This document shows, one piece after another, positions 35,389 through 44,812 of a DNA stretch of 64,000 bases. The notes beneath the pieces are model-generated. The model did not search any database. It was not told the origin of the DNA and saw only the letters and a list, made by a program, of their open reading frames with translations. A program made the position numbers and the translations under genes. The stretch covers positions 1-64,000 of the forward strand of contig PABB01000066.1 in the NCBI GenBank assembly GCA_002702655.1, read 5' to 3'. Numbering within the stretch: the stretch's first letter is position 1; every line of letters starts with the position of its first letter. The stretch comes from Planctomycetaceae bacterium (GTDB taxonomy: Bacteria > Planctomycetota > Planctomycetia > Pirellulales > Lacipirellulaceae).

Positions 35389-37074
35389 ATGGGTCTCGCC
35401 AATCCAAATCTGTGGCCGCATCAGCGCATTTCGCCGCAGGAGCCTGCGGAACTCACCCCCGCTGCGGTCGCGACCGCTTTGCAGCAGTTGCAGCAAACCG
35501 GCAACGTACGATTGGAGCGGCTGGGGTCGTCCGCACGCGGAAGGGCGATCAACCAAGCCACCGTTGGCGCCGGCCCCACGCGCGTGCTCGCCTGGTCGCA
35601 GATGCACGGCGACGAGCCGACGCACACCGCCATGTTGTTGGACGTGCTGGCGTGGCTGGCCGGCGACGACGCGGCGGCGGTCGCCCTGCGGCAGGCGTGT
35701 ACCTTTGCCTGCGTGCCGATGCTCAACCCCGATGGCGCCGTGCTTGGCACGCGGCAGAACGCCCAGGGGATCGACGTCAACCGCGACGCCCGCCGCCTGC
35801 AGAGTCCCGAGGGGCGCGTCTTGCACGATCTGGTCACGGGCTTCCAGCCGCAGTTCGCGTTCAACCTGCACAATCAAAATGCACGCTCCACGGTGGGCCG
35901 CTCGCGGTTGCCGTCGGTCGTGGCGTTGATGGCGCCGCCGGTCGACTTGGCGGAAACGGAAACCCCCGGCGTGCGCCGCGCCAAGCAAGCGGCCGTTTGT
36001 TTCGCCGAGGCCATCTCGCAGCACTGCCCGGGCATGATTTCGCGCTACGCCGCCAGCTACATGCCCCGCGCGTTTGGCGAATGGGTCCAGACGACCGGCG
36101 CGGCGACGGTGCTGGTCGAAGCGGGCGGCATGCCTGCTGACGCCCCGTTCGACATGGTCGAGTTGCACGCCGCGGGGTTCGCCGCGGTGTTGCAGGCGAT
36201 CGCCAACGGGCGCGTCGAATCCTTCGACGCGGCCCGCTACGACGCCCTGCCGCTGGATGGCGAGATCACGCGGTTTGACCTGCTGGTGCGCGGGGCGCTG
36301 ATCCAGCCCGGCGACGATCTGCCGGAGTTCACGGCCGACGTGGGCGTCAATTTCGCCGGCGGTCGGCGACTGGCCACCGGGCCGTTGGTGGCCGGAGTGA
36401 TTGAGGAACTTGGCGACCTGGAAGTGACCGCGGGCAAGGCAACGATTGACGGCGCGGGACTGTGCTGCTTGCCCGGTCGCTGGGCGGCGAGCGCCGCCGG
36501 CACGCCACGGCAGTTGCCCGACGACACCACGCAGGCCGAACTGCTGGCGGCGGGCGTGACCACGCTGCTGGGCGTCGTGGACGCGGAGGACGAACAGGCG
36601 CTGGCCGCCCTGGCTAAGCTGCACGCGAGCGGCAGTGCCGGCCGCCTGCTGCTCAACGTCGGTTTCCTCGCGCGAACCGCCGGCGGCGACGAGGCGGCCG
36701 TTGTCAGCCGCTTGGCTGCGGCCTGCTGGCGCGGCGCGTGCGCCGCCGTGGTCGACGGACTGAGCGAGTCGGTGGTCGAACAGTTGCACGCGGCGGGCAT
36801 TCCGTGCGTTGCCATGTCCACACTGGGCAGGGAGGGGCAGTCGCCGATCGTCGTGTCCGCTGATTCTTTGCCGACAGAAATGCTCACGTGCGCAGGGAGC
36901 ATGCGCGGCCGCGTGGCCAAAGGCGCGATCGCTGATTTGATTTTCTACCCCGCCGACGCATTGCAGGATCCGCCCGCGATGGTCTTGGTCGGCGGCGCGT
37001 GTGCCTTTCGCGATGGCGCGCCCGCCGGCGATCGGGCCGGCCTCCTGCTTGCAGCGCAACCGGCGACACGTTAG
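35389..37074 (+). CDS. M14 zinc carboxypeptidase fused to a degenerate amidohydrolase-like domain
   Basis: A 561-residue protein. The first 270 residues are an M14 carboxypeptidase: zinc ligands in WSQMHGDEPTHT, then MLNPDGAVLG, GIDVNRDARR and FNLHNQNARST, with a Glu in TVLVEAGGM. The remaining part, from about residue 290, looks like an amidohydrolase: ATIDGAGLCCLPGRW stands where a metal HxH motif would follow PGF, AAGVTTLLGV, and KGAIADLIFYPADALQDP with VLVGGACAFRDG at the end. The metal-binding His pair is missing, so that half is probably inactive. I use ATG 35389 as start. Such a fusion is not familiar to me. Substrate unknown. Confidence 0.75.
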   Translation: MGLANPNLWPHQRISPQEPAELTPAAVATALQQLQQTGNVRLERLGSSARGRAINQATVGAGPTRVLAWSQMHGDEPTHTAMLLDVLAWLAGDDAAAVALRQACTFACVPMLNPDGAVLGTRQNAQGIDVNRDARRLQSPEGRVLHDLVTGFQPQFAFNLHNQNARSTVGRSRLPSVVALMAPPVDLAETETPGVRRAKQAAVCFAEAISQHCPGMISRYAASYMPRAFGEWVQTTGAATVLVEAGGMPADAPFDMVELHAAGFAAVLQAIANGRVESFDAARYDALPLDGEITRFDLLVRGALIQPGDDLPEFTADVGVNFAGGRRLATGPLVAGVIEELGDLEVTAGKATIDGAGLCCLPGRWAASAAGTPRQLPDDTTQAELLAAGVTTLLGVVDAEDEQALAALAKLHASGSAGRLLLNVGFLARTAGGDEAAVVSRLAAACWRGACAAVVDGLSESVVEQLHAAGIPCVAMSTLGREGQSPIVVSADSLPTEMLTCAGSMRGRVAKGAIADLIFYPADALQDPPAMVLVGGACAFRDGAPAGDRAGLLLAAQPATR

Positions 37075-37109
37075 TCACTCTCTCCCCGAGATTTCTCCGA
37101 GGAGCAAGC

Positions 37110-37922
37110 ATGCTGAATAAAGTTTGGTTTGGTCTGGTCGTTGTCGGCCTGATTTACGGATTCGGCAAGGGGGCCGTTCAAACGGCGCGCCTTTCCGCGG
37201 CGGGCGTCGAATTGTCGGACCTTGCGCGGGCCGGAATGCCGACGCTGGCGGTCGGCGGGACAACTCAGTTCGGTCCGGGGCCGGCGGGCCCGCCCGTGGC
37301 GGCCGTGATCGCGCTGGCGAAACGGTACGATCAGCCCTCGCCGTTGGAGACCATCGGTCGCAGTATCAACGACGCGACATTTGACGCAGCCAAGGTCTCG
37401 GTGGAAATCGTCATCACGCTGATCGGCGCCATGGCGCTGTGGCTGGGCCTGCTGAACATCGCCAAAGACGCCGGCCTGGTCGACGCCTTGGCGCGGCTGC
37501 TGCGACCGGCGCTGCGGTTTCTGTTTCCCGAGGTGCCCGACGGTCACCCGGCACAGGGCGCCATGCTGATGAACATCGCAGCGAACATGCTGGGGCTTGA
37601 TAACGCCGCCACGCCGATGGGCCTCAAGGCGATGAACGAGTTGCAGACGCTCAACCCGCACCCCGACACGGCCACCAACTCGCAGGCGATGTTCCTGGCC
37701 ATCAACACCAGCAGCGTCACGCTGATTCCCTTCACCATCATCGCGTATCGCACGGCCGCGGGGAGCGCGGCGCCCGAGTCGCCGCTGTTCGGCATGCTGC
37801 TGGCGACCACCGTCAGCACCATCGTGGCGATCATCGCCACGCGGTGGCTGTCGCGACGCCGCAAGTACCAGTTGGAGCCGTCGCCCGCCGCGCCGGCCGA
37901 GAGCAAGGAGGACGCGCAATGA
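37110..37922 (+). CDS. spmA: spore maturation protein A-like membrane protein
   Basis: A 270-residue membrane protein resembling SpmA/nucleoside-recognition proteins, with three or four hydrophobic segments. Key blocks are SVEIVITLIGAMALWLGLL, AMLMNIAANMLGLDNAATP and MFLAINTSSVTLIPFTIIAY, which define the family. In Bacillus the pair SpmA-SpmB is linked to spore core dehydration; here, in a non-sporing lineage, it may be a transporter of a different role. GAGGAGC lies just before ATG 37110. The stop overlaps the spmB start by ATGA, so they are translated together. Confidence 0.85.
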   Translation: MLNKVWFGLVVVGLIYGFGKGAVQTARLSAAGVELSDLARAGMPTLAVGGTTQFGPGPAGPPVAAVIALAKRYDQPSPLETIGRSINDATFDAAKVSVEIVITLIGAMALWLGLLNIAKDAGLVDALARLLRPALRFLFPEVPDGHPAQGAMLMNIAANMLGLDNAATPMGLKAMNELQTLNPHPDTATNSQAMFLAINTSSVTLIPFTIIAYRTAAGSAAPESPLFGMLLATTVSTIVAIIATRWLSRRRKYQLEPSPAAPAESKEDAQ

Positions 37923-38503
37923 GCGGCTTTCAAGAATTTGCCGGCTTTGTCAGCCAATGGACCCTGCCGGCCACGATTCTGCTGATCGTGGTCTGGGGCG
38001 CCTGGCGCCGCGTGCCGATGTACGAGTCGTTCATCACCGGCGCCAAGGAGGGTTTCAGCGTTGCCGTGATGATCATCCCCTACCTGGTGGCGATTCTGTT
38101 TGCAATCAAGATTTTCGTCGCCGGGGGCATCTTCGAGGACATGAAGCTGCTGGCTGAAGCGGTGCTGCGTCAGTTCGACATGGAGCGGTTTGCTCAGACG
38201 TTCGATTTGCTGCCGTTGGCGTTCACCCGGCCGCTGTCGGGCTCCGGCGCCCGGGGGGTGATGCTGGAAATCTTCGATCAGCACGGCCCCGACAGCTTCC
38301 TGGGGCAGACCGCCTCGCTGATGATGGGCAGCACGGAAACCACCTTTTACGTGCTGACCGTGTACTTCGGGTCGGTCAACATCAGCAAGATTCGCCACAC
38401 GCTGTCGGCTTGCTTGATTGCCGACGTGGCGGGCGTGATTGCCTCGCTGTTTTTGGGATACGCCCTGTACGGGCATCTCGCCGCCGCCGCGGTGGCCAAG
38501 TGA
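37919..38503 (+). CDS. spmB: spore maturation protein B-like membrane protein
   Basis: A 194-residue partner of the preceding gene, with about four membrane segments. Conserved blocks are YESFITGAKEGFSVAVMIIP, LPLAFTRPLSGSGARGVMLE and GSTETTFYVLTVYFGSVNI, characteristic of SpmB. It begins inside the last codon of spmA. The pair is followed 15 bp later by the LD-carboxypeptidase, suggesting one operon with cell-wall function. Function in planctomycetes is not known. Confidence 0.85.
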   Translation: MSGFQEFAGFVSQWTLPATILLIVVWGAWRRVPMYESFITGAKEGFSVAVMIIPYLVAILFAIKIFVAGGIFEDMKLLAEAVLRQFDMERFAQTFDLLPLAFTRPLSGSGARGVMLEIFDQHGPDSFLGQTASLMMGSTETTFYVLTVYFGSVNISKIRHTLSACLIADVAGVIASLFLGYALYGHLAAAAVAK

Positions 38504-38517
38504 GGGGGTGATCTTTC

Positions 38518-39519
38518 GTGAAGAGCAAAACTGGTCCAGCAGAGTTGCCTGCCCGCTTGGCGCCCCCGCGGCTGCAGCGCGGCGATACGGTGAGCATCGT
38601 CGCCCCGGCCGGCCCCGTCGATCGGGCCAAGCTCGAGCGGGCGTTGCCGCGGATCGAAGCGCGGGGTTTGCGCATCAAACTGCACGGCGACGTTTACGCC
38701 CAGCACGGCTACCTGGCCGGCGACGACGAGCGCCGTGTTGCCGAACTCAACGCGGCGTTGGCCGATCCCGAGACGACGGCGGTGTTTCCGGCCCGCGGCG
38801 GGTATGGTTGCTCGCGGTTGGCGCACCGGATCGATTTTGGCGCCGCGGCCTCGCATCCCAAGCTGCTGATCGGGTTTAGCGATATCACGGTCCTGCACGC
38901 CACGCTGGCCAGCCGTGCCGGAGTGGCGACGCTGCACAGCGCCAACCTCAGCGACGGTTGGGGCGAAGAGCAGCCGCCCGCCGAGTGGATTGAGGAGTGG
39001 TTCTGGCGCTGCACCGGCTTGTGCGGCGAGTTGGCGGCGTCCGCCGAGCGGCCCTGCCCGCTGCCTGTGACGCCCGAAGCTCAACAAGCGATGACCACAA
39101 TCACCGGCGGCGTGGCCGAGGGCGTCGTGGTCGGCGGCAACGCAGCGGTGCTGACGGGGCTGATCGGCGCGCCCCAGCTGCCGAGCTTTGCCGGCAAGAT
39201 TCTGTTTCTGGAAGACGTCGGCGAGCAGCCTTACCGCATCGATCGGATGCTGTCGCAAATGCGGCTGGCTGGTCTGCTCGACGGCGTGGCGGCCGTGCTG
39301 TTGGGGCAGTTCACCGACGCCGAGCCCGCCGACGACAAGCCGTCGCTCGCGCTTGATCAGGTGTTTGCCGATTATCTGGCGCCGTTGGGCGTGCCGGTGT
39401 TGGCTGGGTTTCCCACGGGCCACGTGCGCGACAACTTGGCGCTCCCGCTGAACACCCGCGTGCGTTTGGATGCGGACCAGAAGACCGTTTCGCTATTGGA
39501 GATGCCGTTTGCCGAGTGA
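38518..39519 (+). CDS. LD-carboxypeptidase (S66 family)
   Basis: A 333-residue serine peptidase of family S66, which removes the terminal D-alanine from the tetrapeptide of recycled murein. The nucleophile Ser 121 lies in LLIGFSDITVLHA; the Glu in ILFLEDVGEQPYRIDRM and the His in FPTGHVRDNLAL complete the triad. No signal peptide is seen, which fits a cytoplasmic recycling enzyme like LdcA. It starts with GTG 38518, only 15 bp after spmB, and lies near a group of peptidoglycan recycling genes. Confidence 0.88.
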   Translation: MKSKTGPAELPARLAPPRLQRGDTVSIVAPAGPVDRAKLERALPRIEARGLRIKLHGDVYAQHGYLAGDDERRVAELNAALADPETTAVFPARGGYGCSRLAHRIDFGAAASHPKLLIGFSDITVLHATLASRAGVATLHSANLSDGWGEEQPPAEWIEEWFWRCTGLCGELAASAERPCPLPVTPEAQQAMTTITGGVAEGVVVGGNAAVLTGLIGAPQLPSFAGKILFLEDVGEQPYRIDRMLSQMRLAGLLDGVAAVLLGQFTDAEPADDKPSLALDQVFADYLAPLGVPVLAGFPTGHVRDNLALPLNTRVRLDADQKTVSLLEMPFAE

Positions 39520-39524
39520 TGAAA

Positions 39525-39561
39525 GGCTGTCAGCTATTGGCTGTCAGCTGTCAGCTGTCAG
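39525..39561 (+). repeat. short tandem GCTGTCAGCT-type repeat
   Basis: GGCTGTCAGCTATTGGCTGT followed by further CAGCTGTCAG units: the heptamer CTGTCAG occurs four times in about 35 bp after the LD-carboxypeptidase stop. It is a short dispersed repeat; no function can be assigned. Confidence 0.5.
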
Positions 39562-39676
39562 CCAGGCGATCGATTGGGGGTGAAATCGCATTGCAGGGCT
39601 CACCCCATGGTTGCGGAATAAACGCGGCCGGGCATCGGCCTGAAGGGCCACGCTAAGACTTGCGGCGACACGGCGC

Positions 39677-42103
39677 TTACTCTCGATAGATCAAAAACTC
39701 GCCTCGTCTCTGTTTGAACTGTTCCAGCGCGGGTTTGTAGAGCGACTCGATTTCCGCGGGCGACTTGCCGTCGGCGATGGCCTGCAGCACTTCCGCGTTG
39801 GTCAAGAGGCGGGCGTAGCGTTTGATCTCCCACGCGTCGCCATAGAGCCGTCGCAGCGTGCAAGCGATCTGCAGGCCCATGGGGACCGGCTGCAGTGCCG
39901 CGCGGTCGACGACGATCACGTTGACGCCCTGACACTGCTGGCCGGCGAACTTGCTCGACTGGGGGGTGAAGCGGATTGGCACGAAACGCACGCCCGCGAT
40001 GCCCGCCGCGTTGAGCTCCGCGGCCAGTTGCCGACCGTCGATCCACGGCGCCCCAAACAACTCGAACGGCGTGTCGGTGCCGCGGCCCACCGACAGGTTG
40101 GTCGTTTCCAACAGACCGATGCCGGGGTACAGAAACGCCTGCGTGAGCGACCGCATGTTGGGCGAGGGATTGACCCACGTGAGCCCCGTGGCGTCCCACG
40201 CCTGCCCGCGGCGCCAGTTCTCGGCGGCGATCACTTGCAGATCGAGCTTCAGATCACGTTGGGCGACGAACATTTTGGCCAGTTCGCCGGTCGTCATGCC
40301 ATGTTGCACTGGCAGCACGTGGTATGCGACGAACGATTCGTCGTCGGCATCGCGCATCGGCCCAGCGACTTCGATCCCGCCCAGCGGATTGGGGCGGTCA
40401 AGGACGACGAACTTCAGCCCCGCGTCGGCGGCCGCGGACATCGCTTCGCCCATCGTGCTGATGTAGGTGTAAAACCGTGCGCCAATGTCTTGAATGTCGA
40501 ACACCACCGCGTCGAGTTCGGCCAACTGCTCGGGCGAGGGGCGCCGCGACTCGCCGTACAAGCTGTAGACGACCACGCCCGTGCCTTCGTGCCGCGTGTC
40601 GGCGATTTCCGACTGGTCGAGCTTGCCGGCGATGCCATGTTCGGGGCTGAAGATGGCGACGAGCTCAACATCGGGCGCCGCGTGCAGCAAGTCGATCGTC
40701 GACTGCCCGTCGCGGTTGAGCCCCGTGTGATTGGTGATCAACCCCACGCGCATGCCTTTCAGCGCGGCAAAACCGTCACGCTGCAGCACGTCGATGCCCG
40801 TCAGCACGCTGGGCGACACGTCACTCACATCTCTTGCCGCCCCGCCTTCGCTCGACGCACGCGTCGAGGCGAGCGACACGTCGACCGGTTCCGTCTTGCG
40901 ATGGTTCTCGCCGACGATCGCGGCCGCGGCCACGGCGCTGATGCGCCCCGCCAAGTCGTTCACGCTTCCCGAGCCGTCCGGATGCAACCGGTTTGATAGA
41001 AAAATGACAAACAGGTCCAACTGCGGATCGATCCACAACGCCGTGCCCGTGAAGCCGCCGTGGCCGAACGCCGCCTTGCTGAGCAAATCGCCGCGATTGC
41101 TGGAGTAGCGGCTCGCCGAGTCCCAGCCCAAGGCGCGCTTCGCCCCCGAAACGTCGCGCGGCTGGATCATCTCCACCGCGGCGGCGTGGCTCAGCGGCGC
41201 CGGAGGGGCCTGGTCGCTGTGCAGCGTGCGCAGCATCGCGTCGCAGTAGCGGGCCAGGTCGGCAGGTGTGGAGAACAGCCCGGCGTGGCCGGCCACGCCG
41301 TCGAGCAAAGCCGCCCGCGGGTCGTGCACCTCGCCGCGCAACCAGCGGCCGTCGCGCTGTTCGCTGGGCGCGGCGCGCTGGCGCAGCTGTTCGTTGGGCA
41401 GGTAACCGGTCTCGTTCATTCCCAGCGGCTCGTAGATGTTGTGCCGCACGTAGTCGGCCAGCGGTTCGCCGGACACGCGCTCGATGAGCGCCCCCAGCAC
41501 TTCGAAATTCACGTCGCTGTAAATGAACTTCGTTCCCGGCGGCTCGATCGGCTTGAGGGCGTAGATCCGCCGCCATGCTTCTTCGACGCCGTGCTGGTAG
41601 TCGTCCAGCGGGTTGTCGGGCACCAGCCCGGTGTGGTGGATGAGCAGTTGCTCGACGGTCAACGACTCCTTCCCGCCCGCGGCGAACTCGGGCAAGTAGT
41701 CGGCCACCGGCGCCCGCAATCGCACCTGGCCGCGTTCGACCAATTGCATCACGCTGGTCGCCGTGGCCAGCGGCTTGGTCAGCGACGCCATGTCGAACAC
41801 GGTGTCGGTCGTCATCGGTTCGCGACTGGGGACCAGCTGCCGATCGCCGTACGCCCGGCAAAACGCGACCCCGCCCGTACGGCCAATGGTGACCACACAG
41901 CCCGGGAGCTTTTTTTCCTCAATCGCCGCGGCCACCATCTGCTCGATGACTTCCAGTCGCGTCGCGTCAATGCCGAACTCGGCAGCGCGGGGGGCGGCGT
42001 CTCGCGCCGCAAGCGGCGTCGCGACGAAGACCGCCGACGTGATGGCGAGAATCGCGGGCCAACTGCGCGTGGATTTGACGCGGAAATGCATGCTGCTCGT
42101 CAT
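39677..42103 (-). CDS. beta-lactamase-fold domain fused to NamZ (DUF1343) exo-N-acetylmuramidase
   Basis: An 808-residue exported fusion (signal peptide ending near PLAARD). Residues 45-390 are a serine beta-lactamase/penicillin-binding type domain, with SLTK at 107-110, YSDVN at 195-199 and FGHGGFTGTA near 345. From about residue 435 the DUF1343/NamZ domain begins: GLITNHTGLNRDG, FSPEHGIAG, VVFDIQDIGARFYTYISTMG, LDRPNPLGG, NPSPNMRS and GRGTDTPFELFGAPW. NamZ releases N-acetylmuramic acid from peptidoglycan ends. The fusion with a peptidase-like domain would cut peptide and sugar sides of cell-wall fragments. A symporter, murQ and sugar kinases nearby support a recycling role. Confidence 0.88.
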   Translation of the reverse strand: MTSSMHFRVKSTRSWPAILAITSAVFVATPLAARDAAPRAAEFGIDATRLEVIEQMVAAAIEEKKLPGCVVTIGRTGGVAFCRAYGDRQLVPSREPMTTDTVFDMASLTKPLATATSVMQLVERGQVRLRAPVADYLPEFAAGGKESLTVEQLLIHHTGLVPDNPLDDYQHGVEEAWRRIYALKPIEPPGTKFIYSDVNFEVLGALIERVSGEPLADYVRHNIYEPLGMNETGYLPNEQLRQRAAPSEQRDGRWLRGEVHDPRAALLDGVAGHAGLFSTPADLARYCDAMLRTLHSDQAPPAPLSHAAAVEMIQPRDVSGAKRALGWDSASRYSSNRGDLLSKAAFGHGGFTGTALWIDPQLDLFVIFLSNRLHPDGSGSVNDLAGRISAVAAAAIVGENHRKTEPVDVSLASTRASSEGGAARDVSDVSPSVLTGIDVLQRDGFAALKGMRVGLITNHTGLNRDGQSTIDLLHAAPDVELVAIFSPEHGIAGKLDQSEIADTRHEGTGVVVYSLYGESRRPSPEQLAELDAVVFDIQDIGARFYTYISTMGEAMSAAADAGLKFVVLDRPNPLGGIEVAGPMRDADDESFVAYHVLPVQHGMTTGELAKMFVAQRDLKLDLQVIAAENWRRGQAWDATGLTWVNPSPNMRSLTQAFLYPGIGLLETTNLSVGRGTDTPFELFGAPWIDGRQLAAELNAAGIAGVRFVPIRFTPQSSKFAGQQCQGVNVIVVDRAALQPVPMGLQIACTLRRLYGDAWEIKRYARLLTNAEVLQAIADGKSPAEIESLYKPALEQFKQRRGEFLIYRE

Positions 42104-42149
42104 TGCGGTCGTGCCAATTGAGGATTCAAAGTTGCGAGAAAGTAAGTGT

Positions 42150-43658
42150 TCACTCGTCCGCTGCCGGGGCGGCGGCGAACGGCGCCAGCCCCAGGCCGGT
42201 CACAAACGTCACCACGGCGCCAATCGCGGCGTACCAGGGCCAATCGACCGCCGTGGTCGTTGCCACCGTGGCCAGGATCACAACGCCGCAGGCAAAGGCG
42301 AGCAGCGCTTCGCGCTGCTCGACGTGCTTGGCGAGCACGCCCAGCAGGTACAGGCCCAACAGCGGCCCCCACGCGAAACCGGCGATCTTCAACACGCTGT
42401 TGACGACGCTGTCGGTCACGCCGCCGTAATAGGCCACCAGGGCGCCGGCCACCTGCACCACCGCGAACAGAATGGTCAGCAGACGGCCCCGTCGCAGTTG
42501 GGCGCGTTCGTCGGTTGCGTCGGACGGCGTCGTCGGCAGCAGGTCGTTCAGCAGCGCGGTCGCCGAGGAGTTCAACGAACTGGACAGCGTCGACATGGCC
42601 GCGGCGAAGACGGCCGCAAGCGTCAGCCCGGTCAGCCCCGTCGGCAACTCGTTCACAATGAAGTGCGAGAAGACGCGATCCTGGTGCCCGGCGTCAAAGC
42701 CGCTTGCGGGCGGGAACTCGCCGTAGAAGCACGCCAATGCGGCGCCGATCATCAAGAACAACGCGAACTGTCCGCAGACCACGATGCCGCTGGCCACGAG
42801 CGCCGTCTGTGCGGAGCGTTGCGAGCGAGCCGACAACAGCCGCTGCACGGTCAATTGATCGACGCCATGCGTGGCCGCGGTGAGAAAGCCGCCCCCAATC
42901 ACGCCGGCCCAAAACGTGTATCCGCCGGTGGCCAGTCGCAGGTCAAAGTTCAGCACGCGCAGCCGGCCGGTGTCGTCGGCGAATTGCCAGACCTGCTCCC
43001 ACCCGCCGGGCATGCGGCTGATGATCACCGCCAACGCCGCGGCGCCTCCCGCCATGTAGACGACGAACTGCAGGCAATCGTTCCAGATGACCGACTTCAC
43101 GCCGCCAAAATAGGTGTAGGCCAGCGTGACGCCCCCCACGGCCAACACGCACGCCGCGAAGTCAATCTGCAAGACCTCGCGCAGGGCAATCGCCGTCAGG
43201 TACAAGCGCAACGAATCGCTGGCGTTGCGGGTGAGCAGAAACAGGGCCGATGCCACCCGCCGCGACGCTTGTCCGAACCGTTGCTGCAGCACTTCGTACG
43301 CGGTGAACGTCTCGCCGCGAAAGTACAGCGGCACCAGCACCACGGCCGCCGCGACCCGTCCGACCATGTAGCCGAACGTGATCTGCAGAAACGTCATGTC
43401 CCCGCCGTCGCGGTACGCCAGTCCGGGAATGCTCAGAAACGTGACCGTGCTGGTTTCGGTGGCCACGATCGACAGCAAGATGGCCCACCCGGGCAGCGTG
43501 CGTCCGCCCAGGAAGAAATCGGTCGTGGTCCGCTGTCCGCGGCCGACCCACAGACCTAGGGCAATCACTGCAATCAGGTAAGCGACGACCACCGCGCCGT
43601 CCAGAGCTCCGGCCGCGGCAAGACACGCAGCGGCAGGCGTTGGCGATGGCAAGGTCAT
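42150..43658 (-). CDS. sodium:solute symporter
   Basis: A 502-residue protein of the SSS family with about 13 membrane segments. Family signs are LGGRTLPGWAILLSIVATET, FLSIPGLAYRDGGDM, YTYFGGVKSVIWNDCLQF, HGVDQLTVQRLLSARS and AAAMSTLSSSLNSSATALLND. It takes up small solutes with sodium. It follows the beta-lactamase/NamZ fusion in the same direction of reading (46 bp apart) and is divergent from murQ, so amino sugars released from the cell wall, perhaps N-acetylmuramic acid, are a reasonable guess for the substrate. Confidence 0.85.
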   Translation of the reverse strand: MTLPSPTPAAACLAAAGALDGAVVVAYLIAVIALGLWVGRGQRTTTDFFLGGRTLPGWAILLSIVATETSTVTFLSIPGLAYRDGGDMTFLQITFGYMVGRVAAAVVLVPLYFRGETFTAYEVLQQRFGQASRRVASALFLLTRNASDSLRLYLTAIALREVLQIDFAACVLAVGGVTLAYTYFGGVKSVIWNDCLQFVVYMAGGAAALAVIISRMPGGWEQVWQFADDTGRLRVLNFDLRLATGGYTFWAGVIGGGFLTAATHGVDQLTVQRLLSARSQRSAQTALVASGIVVCGQFALFLMIGAALACFYGEFPPASGFDAGHQDRVFSHFIVNELPTGLTGLTLAAVFAAAMSTLSSSLNSSATALLNDLLPTTPSDATDERAQLRRGRLLTILFAVVQVAGALVAYYGGVTDSVVNSVLKIAGFAWGPLLGLYLLGVLAKHVEQREALLAFACGVVILATVATTTAVDWPWYAAIGAVVTFVTGLGLAPFAAAPAADE

Positions 43659-43778
43659 GCTCGGGCGTGGGACGCGAGACGAGGGCCGAGGAGGCAGGCG
43701 AACGCGGTCACCAGAAGGTAACGGAAAACGTTGGAAAGTCCTATCGCGGCGGGCCGATATCGGGGGTGGCGCCAGCAG

Positions 43779-43784
43779 TATAAT
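43779..43784 (+). promoter_or_regulatory. putative -10 element for murQ
   Basis: A perfect TATAAT (in CAGTATAATTCG) lies 95 bp before the murQ start in the divergent gap. No clear -35 box is present at a suitable distance. Confidence 0.3.
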
Positions 43785-43879
43785 TCGCCCTTTTTCCGCT
43801 CGCTGGGGGCCAGCGCAGGGGTTCCGCTTTTTTGCGCACCTTGAGTGGGCGGCCGGCAGGTCGCGACTAGAATCAAAGT

Positions 43880-44812
43880 ATGCTCGATCATCTGACTACC
43901 GAAGCGCGTAATCCCGCCTCCGAAGTGCTCGACCAGCTCGATTCGCTCGAGCTGGTGCGCTTGATCAATTCGGAGGATGCGAAGATCGCCGCCGCCGTTG
44001 CTGCCGAAGAGCAGTCCATCGCGAAGGCCATCGACGTGATCGCCAATCGGTTGTCCCATGGCGGGCGACTCGTCTACATCGGGGCCGGAACCTCAGGGCG
44101 ACTGGGCGTGCTCGACGCGTCGGAATGTCCGCCCACATTCAATGCCGATCCGTCGCAGGTCGTCGGGCTCATCGCCGGCGGTCAGCGGGCCATGTTCAAG
44201 GCGGTCGAAGGCGCCGAGGACTCGCCCACCATGGCGGCCGACGATTTGCGGGAAATCGATCTCTGCAGCCACGACGTACTGGTCGGGATCGCTACCAGCG
44301 GCCGAACGCCGTACGTGATCGGCGCCCTGGACTACGCCCGCTCGCAGGGCGCCTACACTGTGGGGCTCACCTGCAATCGCGACGCGCTGCTCAGCTCGCG
44401 CGTCGACGTCTGCATCACGCCGGTTGTGGGGCCGGAGGTGCTCAGCGGTTCGACCCGCATGAAAGCCGGCACGGCGACCAAGATGGTCCTCAACATGCTC
44501 ACCACCGGCGCCATGGTCCGCATGGGCAAGACGTTCGGCAACCTGATGGTGGACCTGCAGGCGACCAACTCCAAGCTGCTCGAGCGGACCAAGCGAATTG
44601 TCTGCGACGTGACCAACCTGCCGGCTGACGAGGCCCTGGCCCTGCTGCAGGCGTGCGGCGGCGAGCTGAAGACGGCCATCGTCTCGCACCGCCTGGGCGC
44701 CTCGCCCGAGGCGGCTCGCAAACGCCTGGACGACGCCCACGGCCACCTGCGGCGGGCGCTGGAGGCGACGCCATCGACCAACGGTCACGCTCCCAAGAGC
44801 AAGCAGCAATGA
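43880..44812 (+). CDS. murQ: N-acetylmuramic acid 6-phosphate etherase
   Basis: A 310-residue SIS-domain enzyme that splits MurNAc-6-phosphate into GlcNAc-6-phosphate and lactate. Diagnostic blocks are GAGTSGRLGVLDASECPPTF, FKAVEGAEDSP, VGIATSGRTPYVIGAL, GPEVLSGSTRMKAGTATKM and NLMVDLQATNSKLLERT. The protein has full length. The stop overlaps the next gene's start by ATGA, so it is coupled to the sugar kinase. It is the core of the muropeptide recycling group here. Confidence 0.95.
   Translation: MLDHLTTEARNPASEVLDQLDSLELVRLINSEDAKIAAAVAAEEQSIAKAIDVIANRLSHGGRLVYIGAGTSGRLGVLDASECPPTFNADPSQVVGLIAGGQRAMFKAVEGAEDSPTMAADDLREIDLCSHDVLVGIATSGRTPYVIGALDYARSQGAYTVGLTCNRDALLSSRVDVCITPVVGPEVLSGSTRMKAGTATKMVLNMLTTGAMVRMGKTFGNLMVDLQATNSKLLERTKRIVCDVTNLPADEALALLQACGGELKTAIVSHRLGASPEAARKRLDDAHGHLRRALEATPSTNGHAPKSKQQ

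Noticed and set aside
35095-37059. A 654-residue open frame opposite the M14 protein
   Set aside because: Shadow of a gene with clear zinc peptidase motifs; the frame has no recognisable motif.
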